A stretch of DNA of 64,000 nucleotides from Miniphocaeibacter halophilus. GTDB lineage: Bacteria; Bacillota; Clostridia; Tissierellales; Peptoniphilaceae. The notes below the pieces were generated by a model, which saw nothing but the letters and a program-made list of their open reading frames with translations, searched no databases and was not told the DNA's origin. Of this stretch, positions 1-6,998 are shown piece by piece; positions within the stretch are counted from its first letter, which is position 1; each line of letters begins with the position of its first letter. Position numbers and translations under genes: made by a program. The DNA is taken from NCBI RefSeq assembly GCF_016458825.1, contig NZ_CP066744.1, positions 191,001 through 255,000 of the forward strand, read 5' to 3'.

Positions 1-83
1 AAATTTGTGGAATAGACATTTTTTTTGCTTTTTCTATTTCCTTATCTATGTCTATAAATTCTTTTCCTAACTTTAGTGCAACT
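1..83 (-). pseudogene. aroK: Shikimate kinase domain, frameshifted from aroE and cut by the window edge
   Basis: The aroE frame runs into a shikimate kinase P-loop (GMPGSGKSS, residues 259-267) and then goes out of frame in a run of six T on the + strand (83-88). Dropping one base of the run gives VALKLGKEFIDIDKEIEKA and continues open to position 1. That stretch has the D-x-D pattern that in shikimate kinases contacts Mg and shikimate. So the gene looks like an AroE-AroK fusion with a one-base insertion. A sequencing error, a real mutation or a +1 recoding site cannot be told apart here. The remaining kinase lies beyond the window. Confidence 0.75.
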
Positions 84-896
84 TTTTTCTCCTATACTGC
101 TTTTACCTGAGCCGGGCATTCCAATAAGTATAATATTATGGGTACTTCTGTATATTTTTTCATAGACCTTATCTAATTTACTGTTTTCTATTTTTTTATT
201 TAAAAATATTTCGACAGCTTGTTTTGCTTGTCCTACTAACATTGGAAGTCCATTTATAGTCTTAATTCCAAGTTTTTCACCCTGTAAAATTAAGGCTGTT
301 CTAGCAGGATTATAAACAACATCTGCTACTGCTTCTATGTTTATAAAATTATTTAAATTCACTAAGGACTTTGCTTCTCCAGGGTACATTCCAACAGGTG
401 TACAGTTTATAATAACCTCAACAAAATTATATTTTTCCAAATCGCTAAATTTTATATTTCCCTTTCGTGAAATTATAAGTATTTCTTTAGCTCCTAAGTC
501 CTCAAGTGCTACCCTTACGGTTTGGGATGTAGCACCATCTCCAAGTATGGCTACTCTTTTGTTCTTTATAGTAATTTTGCCTTTTGAAAGCATGTACTTT
601 ACACCATAATAATCAGTATTATCCCCATATAATTGTCCCTTTGAAAATTTAACAACATTAACTGCATCTATTCTCTTAGCTATGTCTGAAATTTCATTAC
701 AGTATTTCATAACTGTTTTTTTATAGGGTATGGTTACATTAATAGCTTTTAGATTTTTATCCTTTAAAAATTCCTCTATTTCCCCTTCTTCTTTTTCAAA
801 TAATTCATATTTGTAGTCTGCAAAATAGCCATGTATTTCAGGTGAAAAGCTATAGGAAAGATGAGCACCTAAAAGTCCATATTCATTTACTTTCAT
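42..896 (-). CDS. aroE: Shikimate dehydrogenase, N-terminal part of an AroE-AroK fusion
   Basis: Reduces 3-dehydroshikimate to shikimate with NADPH in the cytoplasm. Visible motifs are SYSFSPEIHG (14-23) for substrate, NVTIPYKK (53-60) with the catalytic lysine, GDNTDYYG (91-98), and the nucleotide loop AILGDGATSQT (116-126). A normal AroE ends near residue 245. Here a linker and a kinase P-loop (259-267) follow, and the frame breaks at residue 272, so the last 13 residues are out of frame and not real sequence. It is the last aro gene in the window and starts 2 bases after the aroC stop. Fused AroE-AroK gives consecutive pathway steps in one polypeptide. Confidence 0.93.
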   Translation of the reverse strand: MKVNEYGLLGAHLSYSFSPEIHGYFADYKYELFEKEEGEIEEFLKDKNLKAINVTIPYKKTVMKYCNEISDIAKRIDAVNVVKFSKGQLYGDNTDYYGVKYMLSKGKITIKNKRVAILGDGATSQTVRVALEDLGAKEILIISRKGNIKFSDLEKYNFVEVIINCTPVGMYPGEAKSLVNLNNFINIEAVADVVYNPARTALILQGEKLGIKTINGLPMLVGQAKQAVEIFLNKKIENSKLDKVYEKIYRSTHNIILIGMPGSGKSSIGEKSCTKVRKRIYRHR

Positions 897-898
897 AA

Positions 899-1987
899 TT
901 ACAACAGCCCTTCTTCCATTATTAAATCCAATATTACAATGGCAACAACTGCTTCTATTACCGGTACTGCCCTTATAGCTATACAGGGGTCATGTCTACC
1001 ATGTATTACCAATTTTTCTTTTCTATTGGTATTTAAATTAATTGAATCCTGTTCTAAGGAAATAGAAGGAGTTGCTTTCATTGCAACTTTTAAAAGTACC
1101 GGCATACCATTGGAAATTCCTCCAATAATTCCACCATTGTTATTTGTTTTTGTTACAACTTTTCCATTAGCAATATCAAAAGCATCATTATGTGTTGAAC
1201 CTTTTAATTTTGTCCCTTGAAAGCCACTTCCAAATTCAAGGCCTTTTATTCCGGGAACTCCAAATAAAACTTTTGCAAGTTTATTTTCAATTCCATCAAA
1301 CATAGGATTTCCAAGTCCAACAGGCAAACCAATTACTCCGGCTTCAATTATTCCACCAATGGAATCCTCTTGTTTTCTAATATTATTTAAATATTCTTTC
1401 ATTAACTCGGCGGTTTCTTCATTTATTACAGGAAAATCCCTATTTGATACTAGTTCTAAATCCTCTTTAGATAAATTTACAAAATCATAGGAATCGTCAT
1501 TTAATTCACCTAAGGACAATAAATGAGCACCTACAAAAATATTTTTTCTTTCAAGAATTTGCTTAGCTATTCCTCCAACAATACATATTGGCGCTGTAAG
1601 CCTTCCTGAAAAATGACCGCCACCTCTCATATCTGCAAATCCCTTGTATTTTACATAGGCAGTAAAATCTGCATGGGAAGGTCTAGGAATTATATCCAAG
1701 TTTTTATAGTCTTTTGATCTTTGATCTTTATTAAATATAATAGCTGTTAATGGACTACCTGTTGTTACTCCGTCTACTATTCCGGATAAAAATTCAACTT
1801 CATCCGCTTCTTTTCTTTTAGTTCCAAATTTATTTTTCCCCGGTGCCCTTCTTCCCATAAATTGATTTAATCTGTCTAAATCAATTTTTTCCCCGGCCGG
1901 TAAACTATCAACTGTACATCCAATTGCCTTACCATGGGATTCACCAAAAATTGAAACCTTTAATTTACTACCAAAACTAGATGACAT
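899..1987 (-). CDS. aroC: Chorismate synthase
   Basis: Converts EPSP to chorismate, the last shikimate step, using reduced FMN. The protein has 362 residues, the normal length. Family signatures are GESHGKAIG (15-23), RPSHAD (102-107) and RGGGHFSGR (121-129), plus RHDPC near residue 331. The start codon lies inside the end of aroA (11-base overlap) and the stop is 2 bases from aroE, so translation is probably coupled. No flavin reductase domain is fused, so it is of the monofunctional type and needs reduced flavin from elsewhere. Confidence 0.97.
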   Translation of the reverse strand: MSSSFGSKLKVSIFGESHGKAIGCTVDSLPAGEKIDLDRLNQFMGRRAPGKNKFGTKRKEADEVEFLSGIVDGVTTGSPLTAIIFNKDQRSKDYKNLDIIPRPSHADFTAYVKYKGFADMRGGGHFSGRLTAPICIVGGIAKQILERKNIFVGAHLLSLGELNDDSYDFVNLSKEDLELVSNRDFPVINEETAELMKEYLNNIRKQEDSIGGIIEAGVIGLPVGLGNPMFDGIENKLAKVLFGVPGIKGLEFGSGFQGTKLKGSTHNDAFDIANGKVVTKTNNNGGIIGGISNGMPVLLKVAMKATPSISLEQDSINLNTNRKEKLVIHGRHDPCIAIRAVPVIEAVVAIVILDLIMEEGLL

Positions 1988-3233
1988 CTATCTTTCCCCC
2001 TAAAGATTTAAAATCCTCATAAAATTTAGGATAAGATTTATTTACAGCTTCTGCATCTTTAATAGTTACATTGTTTTCTGAAATTATAGAGCCAATTGCT
2101 GAAGCCATTGCAAGTCTATGGTCATTAAAGGATTCCGTAGTACCACCTTTGAGTTTTCCAACACCTTCAACTGTTAAGCTTTCAGGTCCTTCAATAGCCT
2201 TACCACCTAAATTCTCAATCATTTTTCTAGTGGTTACCAGCCTATCGCTTTCTTTTAATCTTAATCTTTTAGCATTTATAAATTCCGTTTTTCCTTCAGC
2301 ACAAGAAGCAACAATTGACAATATAGGTAAAGAATCCGGAATTTCTGAAATATCTAAAGTTATTGCTTTTAACTTACTCGAACTAACTTTTACATAGTCC
2401 TTTCCAACTTCCACCTTAGCACCAAAATCCTTTAATACTTTAACTATTTCCTTATCCCCTTGGGTAGAGTTCATATTTAGCTTTCTTACAACAACTTCTT
2501 TTCCTATTGCACCTGCAGCAAGGAAAAACGCTGCATTTGACCAGTCACCTTCAATTGTTACATCACTTGTAGATATATATTTTTGACCTTTTTTAACGAA
2601 AAATCCATTTTCAAGTCTTTCTACAACTACTCCAAACTGCTCCATTGCATCTATTGTCATTTCAACATAATTTCCCGATTCTAGTTTTGTTGTTAATCTA
2701 ATTTCAACATCTTCATTTAATAAGGGAGCTGCAAATAACAAGCCAGATATATATTGAGAACTAACATCACCGGGAATTTCAAAAACTCCACCTTTTAAAC
2801 CGTTTTTCACAGTAAAAGGCATTTTTTCCTTAGAAAAAGTAGTCCCATGTTCCTTCATTGCATTTATTAAGTCCGACATTGGTCTTTCCGGCAATCTTCC
2901 CCTACCGGTAAAATCCACTTCTCTATATAAGGCAGCTGCAATTGGTAACATCAACCTATAGGTAGTTCCACTTTCCATACAGTCCAGCAAAGGAACTGAA
3001 TTTGTTTTTTCTATAGGCGTAACTTTTATATTAGTTCCGTCTTTTTCAATTTTTGCCCCTAATGCCCTTAAACAATTCATAGTTGTATCTATATCAATTG
3101 AAGTTTTTTCCAATACTATATTTGTAGCTTTATCTGCTAGTGCTGCACAAATTAAAATTCTATGACCATGGGATTTAGAAGAAATTGCATCTACTTCACC
3201 ACTTAAATAATTTGGTTTAATTGAAATATCCAT
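1977..3233 (-). CDS. aroA: 3-phosphoshikimate 1-carboxyvinyltransferase (EPSP synthase)
   Basis: Transfers the enolpyruvyl group of PEP to shikimate 3-phosphate. The 418-residue protein shows SSKSHGHR at 18-25 (Lys20 and Arg25 bind substrates), the LKESDRL motif and FNDHRLAMA near the C-terminus. It lies 3 bases after aroB and overlaps aroC by 11 bases. The whole aro set therefore looks like one transcript. The order B-A-C-E(K) puts the enzymes after the two DAHP synthases nearly in pathway order. Confidence 0.97.
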   Translation of the reverse strand: MDISIKPNYLSGEVDAISSKSHGHRILICAALADKATNIVLEKTSIDIDTTMNCLRALGAKIEKDGTNIKVTPIEKTNSVPLLDCMESGTTYRLMLPIAAALYREVDFTGRGRLPERPMSDLINAMKEHGTTFSKEKMPFTVKNGLKGGVFEIPGDVSSQYISGLLFAAPLLNEDVEIRLTTKLESGNYVEMTIDAMEQFGVVVERLENGFFVKKGQKYISTSDVTIEGDWSNAAFFLAAGAIGKEVVVRKLNMNSTQGDKEIVKVLKDFGAKVEVGKDYVKVSSSKLKAITLDISEIPDSLPILSIVASCAEGKTEFINAKRLRLKESDRLVTTRKMIENLGGKAIEGPESLTVEGVGKLKGGTTESFNDHRLAMASAIGSIISENNVTIKDAEAVNKSYPKFYEDFKSLGGKIDVI

Positions 3234-3236
3234 AAA

Positions 3237-4310
3237 CTATTCCTTTCCCAATTCTATAAATTCTTTAATCTCTTCTGTTTTAATATTATATAATTTACAC
3301 TTTCCGATTCTTTCAGGAATTATTAAATTAATATTACTACCTAAAACCTTCTTGTCCTTTATAGCTTTTTCATATAATTCTTCTGTAGAATACTCTGAAT
3401 TAATAGGAAGGTTATTCTTTATTAAGGCCTTTTCAATTTTTTCACTAATTCTTTCTTTAGCTAGATTCTTCTTTTCTGAAGCCCTTGCTATTATTCCCAT
3501 TCCCGCAGCAACTGCATGACCATGGGTTATTTCATAATCACTACACCTTTCAATAGCATGTCCTACAGTGTGGCCTAAATTTAGCAATTGTCTTTTACCT
3601 CTATCAAATTCATCATTTGCAACAATATCCCTTTTATGTTCAACACATTTTTTCACTATGTCCATAATATCTTCACTATTTGCTGTAAGCTTGTCTTTTA
3701 AAAATCTATTAAATAATTCCTCATCAAATAAAACTCCATATTTTATAGCCTCTGCTATACCATCAGCAAATATTTTCTCATCAAGTGTCTTAAATGTTTC
3801 TACATCACAAATTACTTCTATTGGCTGTTTAAAAGCCCCTGCTAAATTTTTTCCGGCTTCTAAATCAATAGCTGTTTTCCCACCAACAGAAGAATCTATT
3901 GCAGCAAGAAAAGTTGTAGGTATTTGTAAATAATCTATTCCCCTAAGGTAAATTGCTGCTGCAAATCCTGCAATATCGCCAACAACTCCACCACCTAAGG
4001 CAACAATCAAATCCTGTCTATTAATTGTATTACTGGCTAAAAATTCTAAAATTTCGCTTAAAGTATTAATATTTTTAGATTTTTCTCCATTATTAAATAC
4101 AAATTTATGATTTCTAATTTTATTATTAGATAGTCCCTTAGATATTTCTTCACCATATAAACTGTTAACTATATCATCAGTAATAATTGCAACAGTACAA
4201 TCTCCCTTTAATTCCTTTATTCTATTAGAAATATTATTTAAAAGATTTCTTCCAATTACAACATTGTATTTTGTTGAAGCATCTATTGGAATCTTAATGG
4301 GACTTTTCAC
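3237..4310 (-). CDS. aroB: 3-dehydroquinate synthase
   Basis: Cyclises DAHP to 3-dehydroquinate using NAD and a metal ion. The protein has 357 residues. Motifs are GGGVVGD (106-112) for NAD, DSSVGGKTAID (139-149), NLGHTVGH (244-251) and HGHAVAAGM (263-271). The two histidine motifs supply metal ligands. It overlaps the upstream DAHP synthase by 17 bases. No 3-dehydroquinate dehydratase (aroD/aroQ type) is seen between it and aroE, so that step must be encoded elsewhere. Confidence 0.97.
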   Translation of the reverse strand: MKSPIKIPIDASTKYNVVIGRNLLNNISNRIKELKGDCTVAIITDDIVNSLYGEEISKGLSNNKIRNHKFVFNNGEKSKNINTLSEILEFLASNTINRQDLIVALGGGVVGDIAGFAAAIYLRGIDYLQIPTTFLAAIDSSVGGKTAIDLEAGKNLAGAFKQPIEVICDVETFKTLDEKIFADGIAEAIKYGVLFDEELFNRFLKDKLTANSEDIMDIVKKCVEHKRDIVANDEFDRGKRQLLNLGHTVGHAIERCSDYEITHGHAVAAGMGIIARASEKKNLAKERISEKIEKALIKNNLPINSEYSTEELYEKAIKDKKVLGSNINLIIPERIGKCKLYNIKTEEIKEFIELGKE

Positions 4311-5328
4311 TTTTCATTTCTCCTATTTCATTAACTGTATTTCTCACTAAGGCTATTTCCTTCATTAATCTATCGAATTTAGAAGGTTTTAATGATTGTG
4401 GTCCATCACATAAAGCTCTTTCCGGGTCATTATGAACTTCAATTAAGAGTCCGTCTGCTCCAATAGCTGTTGCCGCTATTGATAAAGGTTCTACCATTTC
4501 CCACATTCCTGATGCATGAGAAGGGTCAATTATTATAGGTAAATGGGTTTTCTCCCTTAAATATGGAACGGCTGTAATATCCAATACATTTCTTATACCT
4601 GTTTCAAAGGTTCTTATTCCTCTTTCACATAATATTACATTTTTATTTCCACCAGCCATAATATATTCAGCACTCATTATCCATTCTTCATAAGTTGCAG
4701 ACAAGCCTCTTTTTAGTAAAATCGGTTTATCTATTTGTCCTAATTTTTTTAACATGGCGAAGTTTTGCATATTTCTTGCCCCAACTTGAAGCATATCCAC
4801 TTCTTCAAAAAATGGTAAATCCTCTATGTCCATAATTTCACTTACTATTGGTAGTCCTGTTTCTTTTTTAGCCTCCAACAGTATTTCTATTCCCTCATTT
4901 CCCATTCCTTGAAATGAGTATGGAGATGTTCTTGGTTTAAAAGCTCCACCTCTTAATAAATTTGCCCCGGAAGCCTTTACTGCCCTTGCTATTTCTAAAA
5001 CCTGTTCCTTTGACTCAACTGAACAAGGTCCTGCCATTACAGCAAAGTGTCCTCCACCAATCTTTACTCCCCCCACATCTACAACAGATGGTGTTGGATG
5101 TAATTTCTTATTTGCAGATTTGTATGGCTCTTGAATTCTAGTTACTGAATCTACAACTTCAAAGGCCTTTACCGAATTCATAGCAATAGATGCAGTGTCG
5201 CCAACAAGACCTAAAATAGTGTATGTTTTACCAATAGTTGGTTGAACCTCTAAACCTTGGTTCTCTAACCATTTAATTAATTCCTTTGCATTTTTATCCT
5301 CAATACCTCTTTTTAATTTTACTATCAT
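4294..5328 (-). CDS. aroF: DAHP synthase, second copy (3-deoxy-7-phosphoheptulonate synthase, type I beta)
   Basis: Condenses PEP and erythrose 4-phosphate, the first shikimate step. Residues 1-70 form a small regulatory domain like the ferredoxin-like domain of type I beta enzymes, which senses aromatic amino acids in Thermotoga. Residues from about 85 form the barrel with MAGPCSVES (98-106) and KPRTSPYSFQG (131-141). It is the second of two tandem copies. Residues about 87-252 are encoded by DNA identical to the first copy, while the N-terminal domains differ. The C-terminus has an extra tail of about ten residues. It probably shares the attenuated transcript of the first copy. Confidence 0.95.
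   Translation of the reverse strand: MIVKLKRGIEDKNAKELIKWLENQGLEVQPTIGKTYTILGLVGDTASIAMNSVKAFEVVDSVTRIQEPYKSANKKLHPTPSVVDVGGVKIGGGHFAVMAGPCSVESKEQVLEIARAVKASGANLLRGGAFKPRTSPYSFQGMGNEGIEILLEAKKETGLPIVSEIMDIEDLPFFEEVDMLQVGARNMQNFAMLKKLGQIDKPILLKRGLSATYEEWIMSAEYIMAGGNKNVILCERGIRTFETGIRNVLDITAVPYLREKTHLPIIIDPSHASGMWEMVEPLSIAATAIGADGLLIEVHNDPERALCDGPQSLKPSKFDRLMKEIALVRNTVNEIGEMKSEKSH
4571..5070. repeat. 500-base identical tract, copy in the second DAHP synthase
   Basis: Read base by base, 4571-5070 equals 5627-6126 with a constant offset of 1056. The flank 4385-4570 differs from its partner at only six positions. Upstream of 5070, in the regulatory domain, the two genes diverge quickly. The pattern suggests recent gene conversion limited to the catalytic barrel. 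Confidence 0.95.
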
Positions 5329-5382
5329 AATTTAACTCCTTATATAATTTATTTAATATTTATATTATAACTGAAATAGTAC

Positions 5383-6384
5383 TTAAACCATTACAGTTTT
5401 AATTTTATTTATCTCCTGCATTAAATGTTCAAATTTTTCCGGTTTTAATGATTGTGGTCCATCACATAAAGCTCTTTCCGGGTCATTATGAACTTCAATT
5501 AAGAGTCCATCTGCTCCAATAGCTGTTGCCGCTATTGATAAAGGCTCTACCATTTCCCACATTCCCGATGCATGAGAAGGGTCAACAATTATAGGTAAAT
5601 GGGTTTTCTCCCTTAAATATGGAACTGCTGTAATATCCAATACATTTCTTATACCTGTTTCAAAGGTTCTTATTCCTCTTTCACATAATATTACATTTTT
5701 ATTTCCACCAGCCATAATATATTCAGCACTCATTATCCATTCTTCATAAGTTGCAGACAAGCCTCTTTTTAGTAAAATCGGTTTATCTATTTGTCCTAAT
5801 TTTTTTAACATGGCGAAGTTTTGCATATTTCTTGCCCCAACTTGAAGCATATCCACTTCTTCAAAAAATGGTAAATCCTCTATGTCCATAATTTCACTTA
5901 CTATTGGTAGTCCTGTTTCTTTTTTAGCCTCCAACAGTATTTCTATTCCCTCATTTCCCATTCCTTGAAATGAGTATGGAGATGTTCTTGGTTTAAAAGC
6001 TCCACCTCTTAATAAATTTGCCCCGGAAGCCTTTACTGCCCTTGCTATTTCTAAAACCTGTTCCTTTGACTCAACTGAACAAGGTCCTGCCATTACAGCA
6101 AAGTGTCCTCCACCAATCTTTACTCCTCCTACATCTACAATTGTATCCTCTGGATGAAACTTTCTATTAGCTGCCTTGTATGGCTCTTGAATTCTAGTTA
6201 CAGCTTCTACAATATCAAAGGCTTTAATACTATTAACATCTATTATGGAAGTATCACCTACTAAGCCTAAAACAGTATAGGTCTTTCCCTCTGAAGGATG
6301 TACTTCTAAATTTCTTTCATTTAACCATTTAATTAGCCTTTTTGTTTTTTCATTTTGTAATCCATTTTTTAATTTTACTATCAT
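5383..6384 (-). CDS. aroF: DAHP synthase, first copy (3-deoxy-7-phosphoheptulonate synthase, type I beta)
   Basis: Catalyses the same reaction as the second copy, from 333 residues. It is the first full gene of the operon and lies directly behind the Phe/Tyr leader peptide and attenuator. A GGGAGG ribosome site is 7 bases before the ATG. The regulatory domain (1-70) keeps the same length as in the second copy but many residues differ (for example LIKWLNERNLEVHPSEGK against LIKWLENQGLEVQPTIGK). The two enzymes may therefore respond to different amino acids; that is inference. The barrel is nearly identical because of the shared 500-base tract. Confidence 0.95.
   Translation of the reverse strand: MIVKLKNGLQNEKTKRLIKWLNERNLEVHPSEGKTYTVLGLVGDTSIIDVNSIKAFDIVEAVTRIQEPYKAANRKFHPEDTIVDVGGVKIGGGHFAVMAGPCSVESKEQVLEIARAVKASGANLLRGGAFKPRTSPYSFQGMGNEGIEILLEAKKETGLPIVSEIMDIEDLPFFEEVDMLQVGARNMQNFAMLKKLGQIDKPILLKRGLSATYEEWIMSAEYIMAGGNKNVILCERGIRTFETGIRNVLDITAVPYLREKTHLPIIVDPSHASGMWEMVEPLSIAATAIGADGLLIEVHNDPERALCDGPQSLKPEKFEHLMQEINKIKTVMV
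5627..6126. repeat. 500-base identical tract, copy in the first DAHP synthase
   Basis: Partner of 4571-5070. The genes align from the start codons without any length change, so the identity ends by substitution, not by an indel. Confidence 0.95.
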
Positions 6385-6447
6385 AATAAACCTCCCAAAA
6401 AATATATATTATTCTTATATAAAACTTATTAATTAAAGGATATATAT

Positions 6448-6487
6448 AAAAAAGACTAGCAGAAGTTAATCTGCTAGTCTCTTTTTT
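6448..6487 (-). terminator. Attenuator terminator before the aro operon
   Basis: On the - strand a 9-bp perfect stem (GACTAGCAG, 6479-6471, with CTGCTAGTC, 6462-6454) closes an 8-base loop and is followed by six T (6453-6448). It lies between the leader peptide stop and the first DAHP synthase, about 63 bases before its start. The 5' arm plus loop (GCAGATTAAC) resembles leader segment 1, so it can compete for segment 2. Confidence 0.88.
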
Positions 6488-6596
6488 GATAAATGTATAT
6501 TAATATATCATGAAACTTTTATTTTGCAGCTAACCTCAAAAAGACCTTACTAAAATAGTTAGTAAAGCTAAAATAAAAGTTAAAATAGTTAGCTGC
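6454..6596 (-). promoter_or_regulatory. Alternative RNA structures of the aro attenuator
   Basis: Segment 1 (GCAGCTAAC, 6596-6588, codons 11-13) pairs perfectly with segment 2 (GTTAGCTGC, 6534-6526, codons 31-34). Segment 2 can instead pair with segment 3 (GCAGATTAAC, terminator 5' arm and loop, 9 pairs with one bulged A). Segment 3 otherwise pairs with segment 4 (CTGCTAGTC). A ribosome stalled on aromatic codons 14-25 would cover segment 1 and free 2 to capture 3, giving read-through. A ribosome at the stop codon would cover 2 and allow termination. A 12-base match between codons 16-19 and 6525-6514 is a further alternative pairing. Confidence 0.75.
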
Positions 6597-6626
6597 TAAA
6601 TTATGTAATTTCATGTGAACCACCAT
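6519..6626 (-). CDS. Phe/Tyr-rich leader peptide of the aro operon
   Basis: A 35-residue ORF with an AAAGGA ribosome site 8 bases before the first ATG (6626); a second in-frame ATG is codon 5. Codons 14-25 read Y-F-N-F-Y-F-S-F-T-N-Y-F, so eight of twelve are aromatic and none is Trp. It lies between a promoter and a terminator, directly upstream of DAHP synthase. Codons 11-13 and 31-34 hold a perfect 9-bp inverted repeat. This is the layout of amino-acid attenuation leaders such as those of the enteric phe and trp operons. The peptide itself probably has no function beyond being translated. Confidence 0.82.
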   Translation of the reverse strand: MVVHMKLHNLAANYFNFYFSFTNYFSKVFLRLAAK

Positions 6627-6685
6627 TTAATTTATCCTTTCTCACTTATTTGATAAAAATATCAACAAGTAATTTATTGCATTTA

Positions 6686-6714
6686 ATCATAACATAATTT
6701 ATTTACATTTGCAA
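6686..6714 (-). promoter_or_regulatory. Promoter of the aro operon leader
   Basis: The -35 TTGCAA (6714-6709), 17-base spacer and -10 TATGAT (6691-6686) have an extended TG one base before the -10. The predicted RNA start near 6679 leaves about 53 bases before the leader peptide. Confidence 0.75.
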
Positions 6715-6777
6715 ATAATTATATAAATTATTTTAATTATTTTAAAAAAGTTAAAATATAATATTAAGATAAGAAAC

Positions 6778-6806
6778 TTGACTATTTATAACTTTTATAT
6801 TATAGT
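6778..6806 (+). promoter_or_regulatory. Promoter of tyrS
   Basis: TTGACT, 17 bases, TATAGT. It is divergent from the aro leader promoter, with about 65 bases between the two -35 boxes. The predicted start near 6813 sets the 5' end of the T-box RNA. Confidence 0.7.
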
Positions 6807-6812
6807 TTCAGT

Positions 6813-6985
6813 TATAAATAAATATTAACTTATAAAATGATCAGTACCTTGTTGAGTAGTGTCTTCAAGGGAATTACAACATTTTTTGTTACGGCTGTTA
6901 AGTGCCTAACTTAACAAAGAGACTTCTAGTAAAGAAAGGTGGTACCACGGTAACGCGTCCTTTCAACTAGGAGATTTTTTATTTT
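6813..6985 (+). promoter_or_regulatory. Tyrosine T-box leader
   Basis: The T-box core AGGTGGTACCACGG lies at 6937-6950 inside a GAAAGG/CCTTTC antiterminator (6934-6964). The competing terminator pairs CTAGT and GAAAGG with CCTTTC and ACTAG, followed by six T (6975-6980). A stem III hairpin GTTAAGT/ACTTAAC is at 6897-6915. Stem I can be drawn with AAAATG/CATTTT below and CCTTG/CAAGG above an internal loop carrying AGTA (6843-6846) opposite GAATTACAA. UAC at 6875-6877 would be the tyrosine specifier. Uncharged tRNA-Tyr should favour read-through. Stem I is much shorter than the usual form. Confidence 0.88.
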
Positions 6986-6998
6986 ATGGAGGAAGTAA

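Noticed and set aside
81..90. Programmed -1 frameshift at the A6G run in aroE-aroK
   Set aside because: The run is not in the X-XXY-YYZ phase and the kinase needs +1, so the classical slip does not apply. An indel is simpler.
5340..5382. Internal promoter between the two DAHP synthases
   Set aside because: A TATAAT is present on the - strand near 5360 but no acceptable -35 lies at the right distance.
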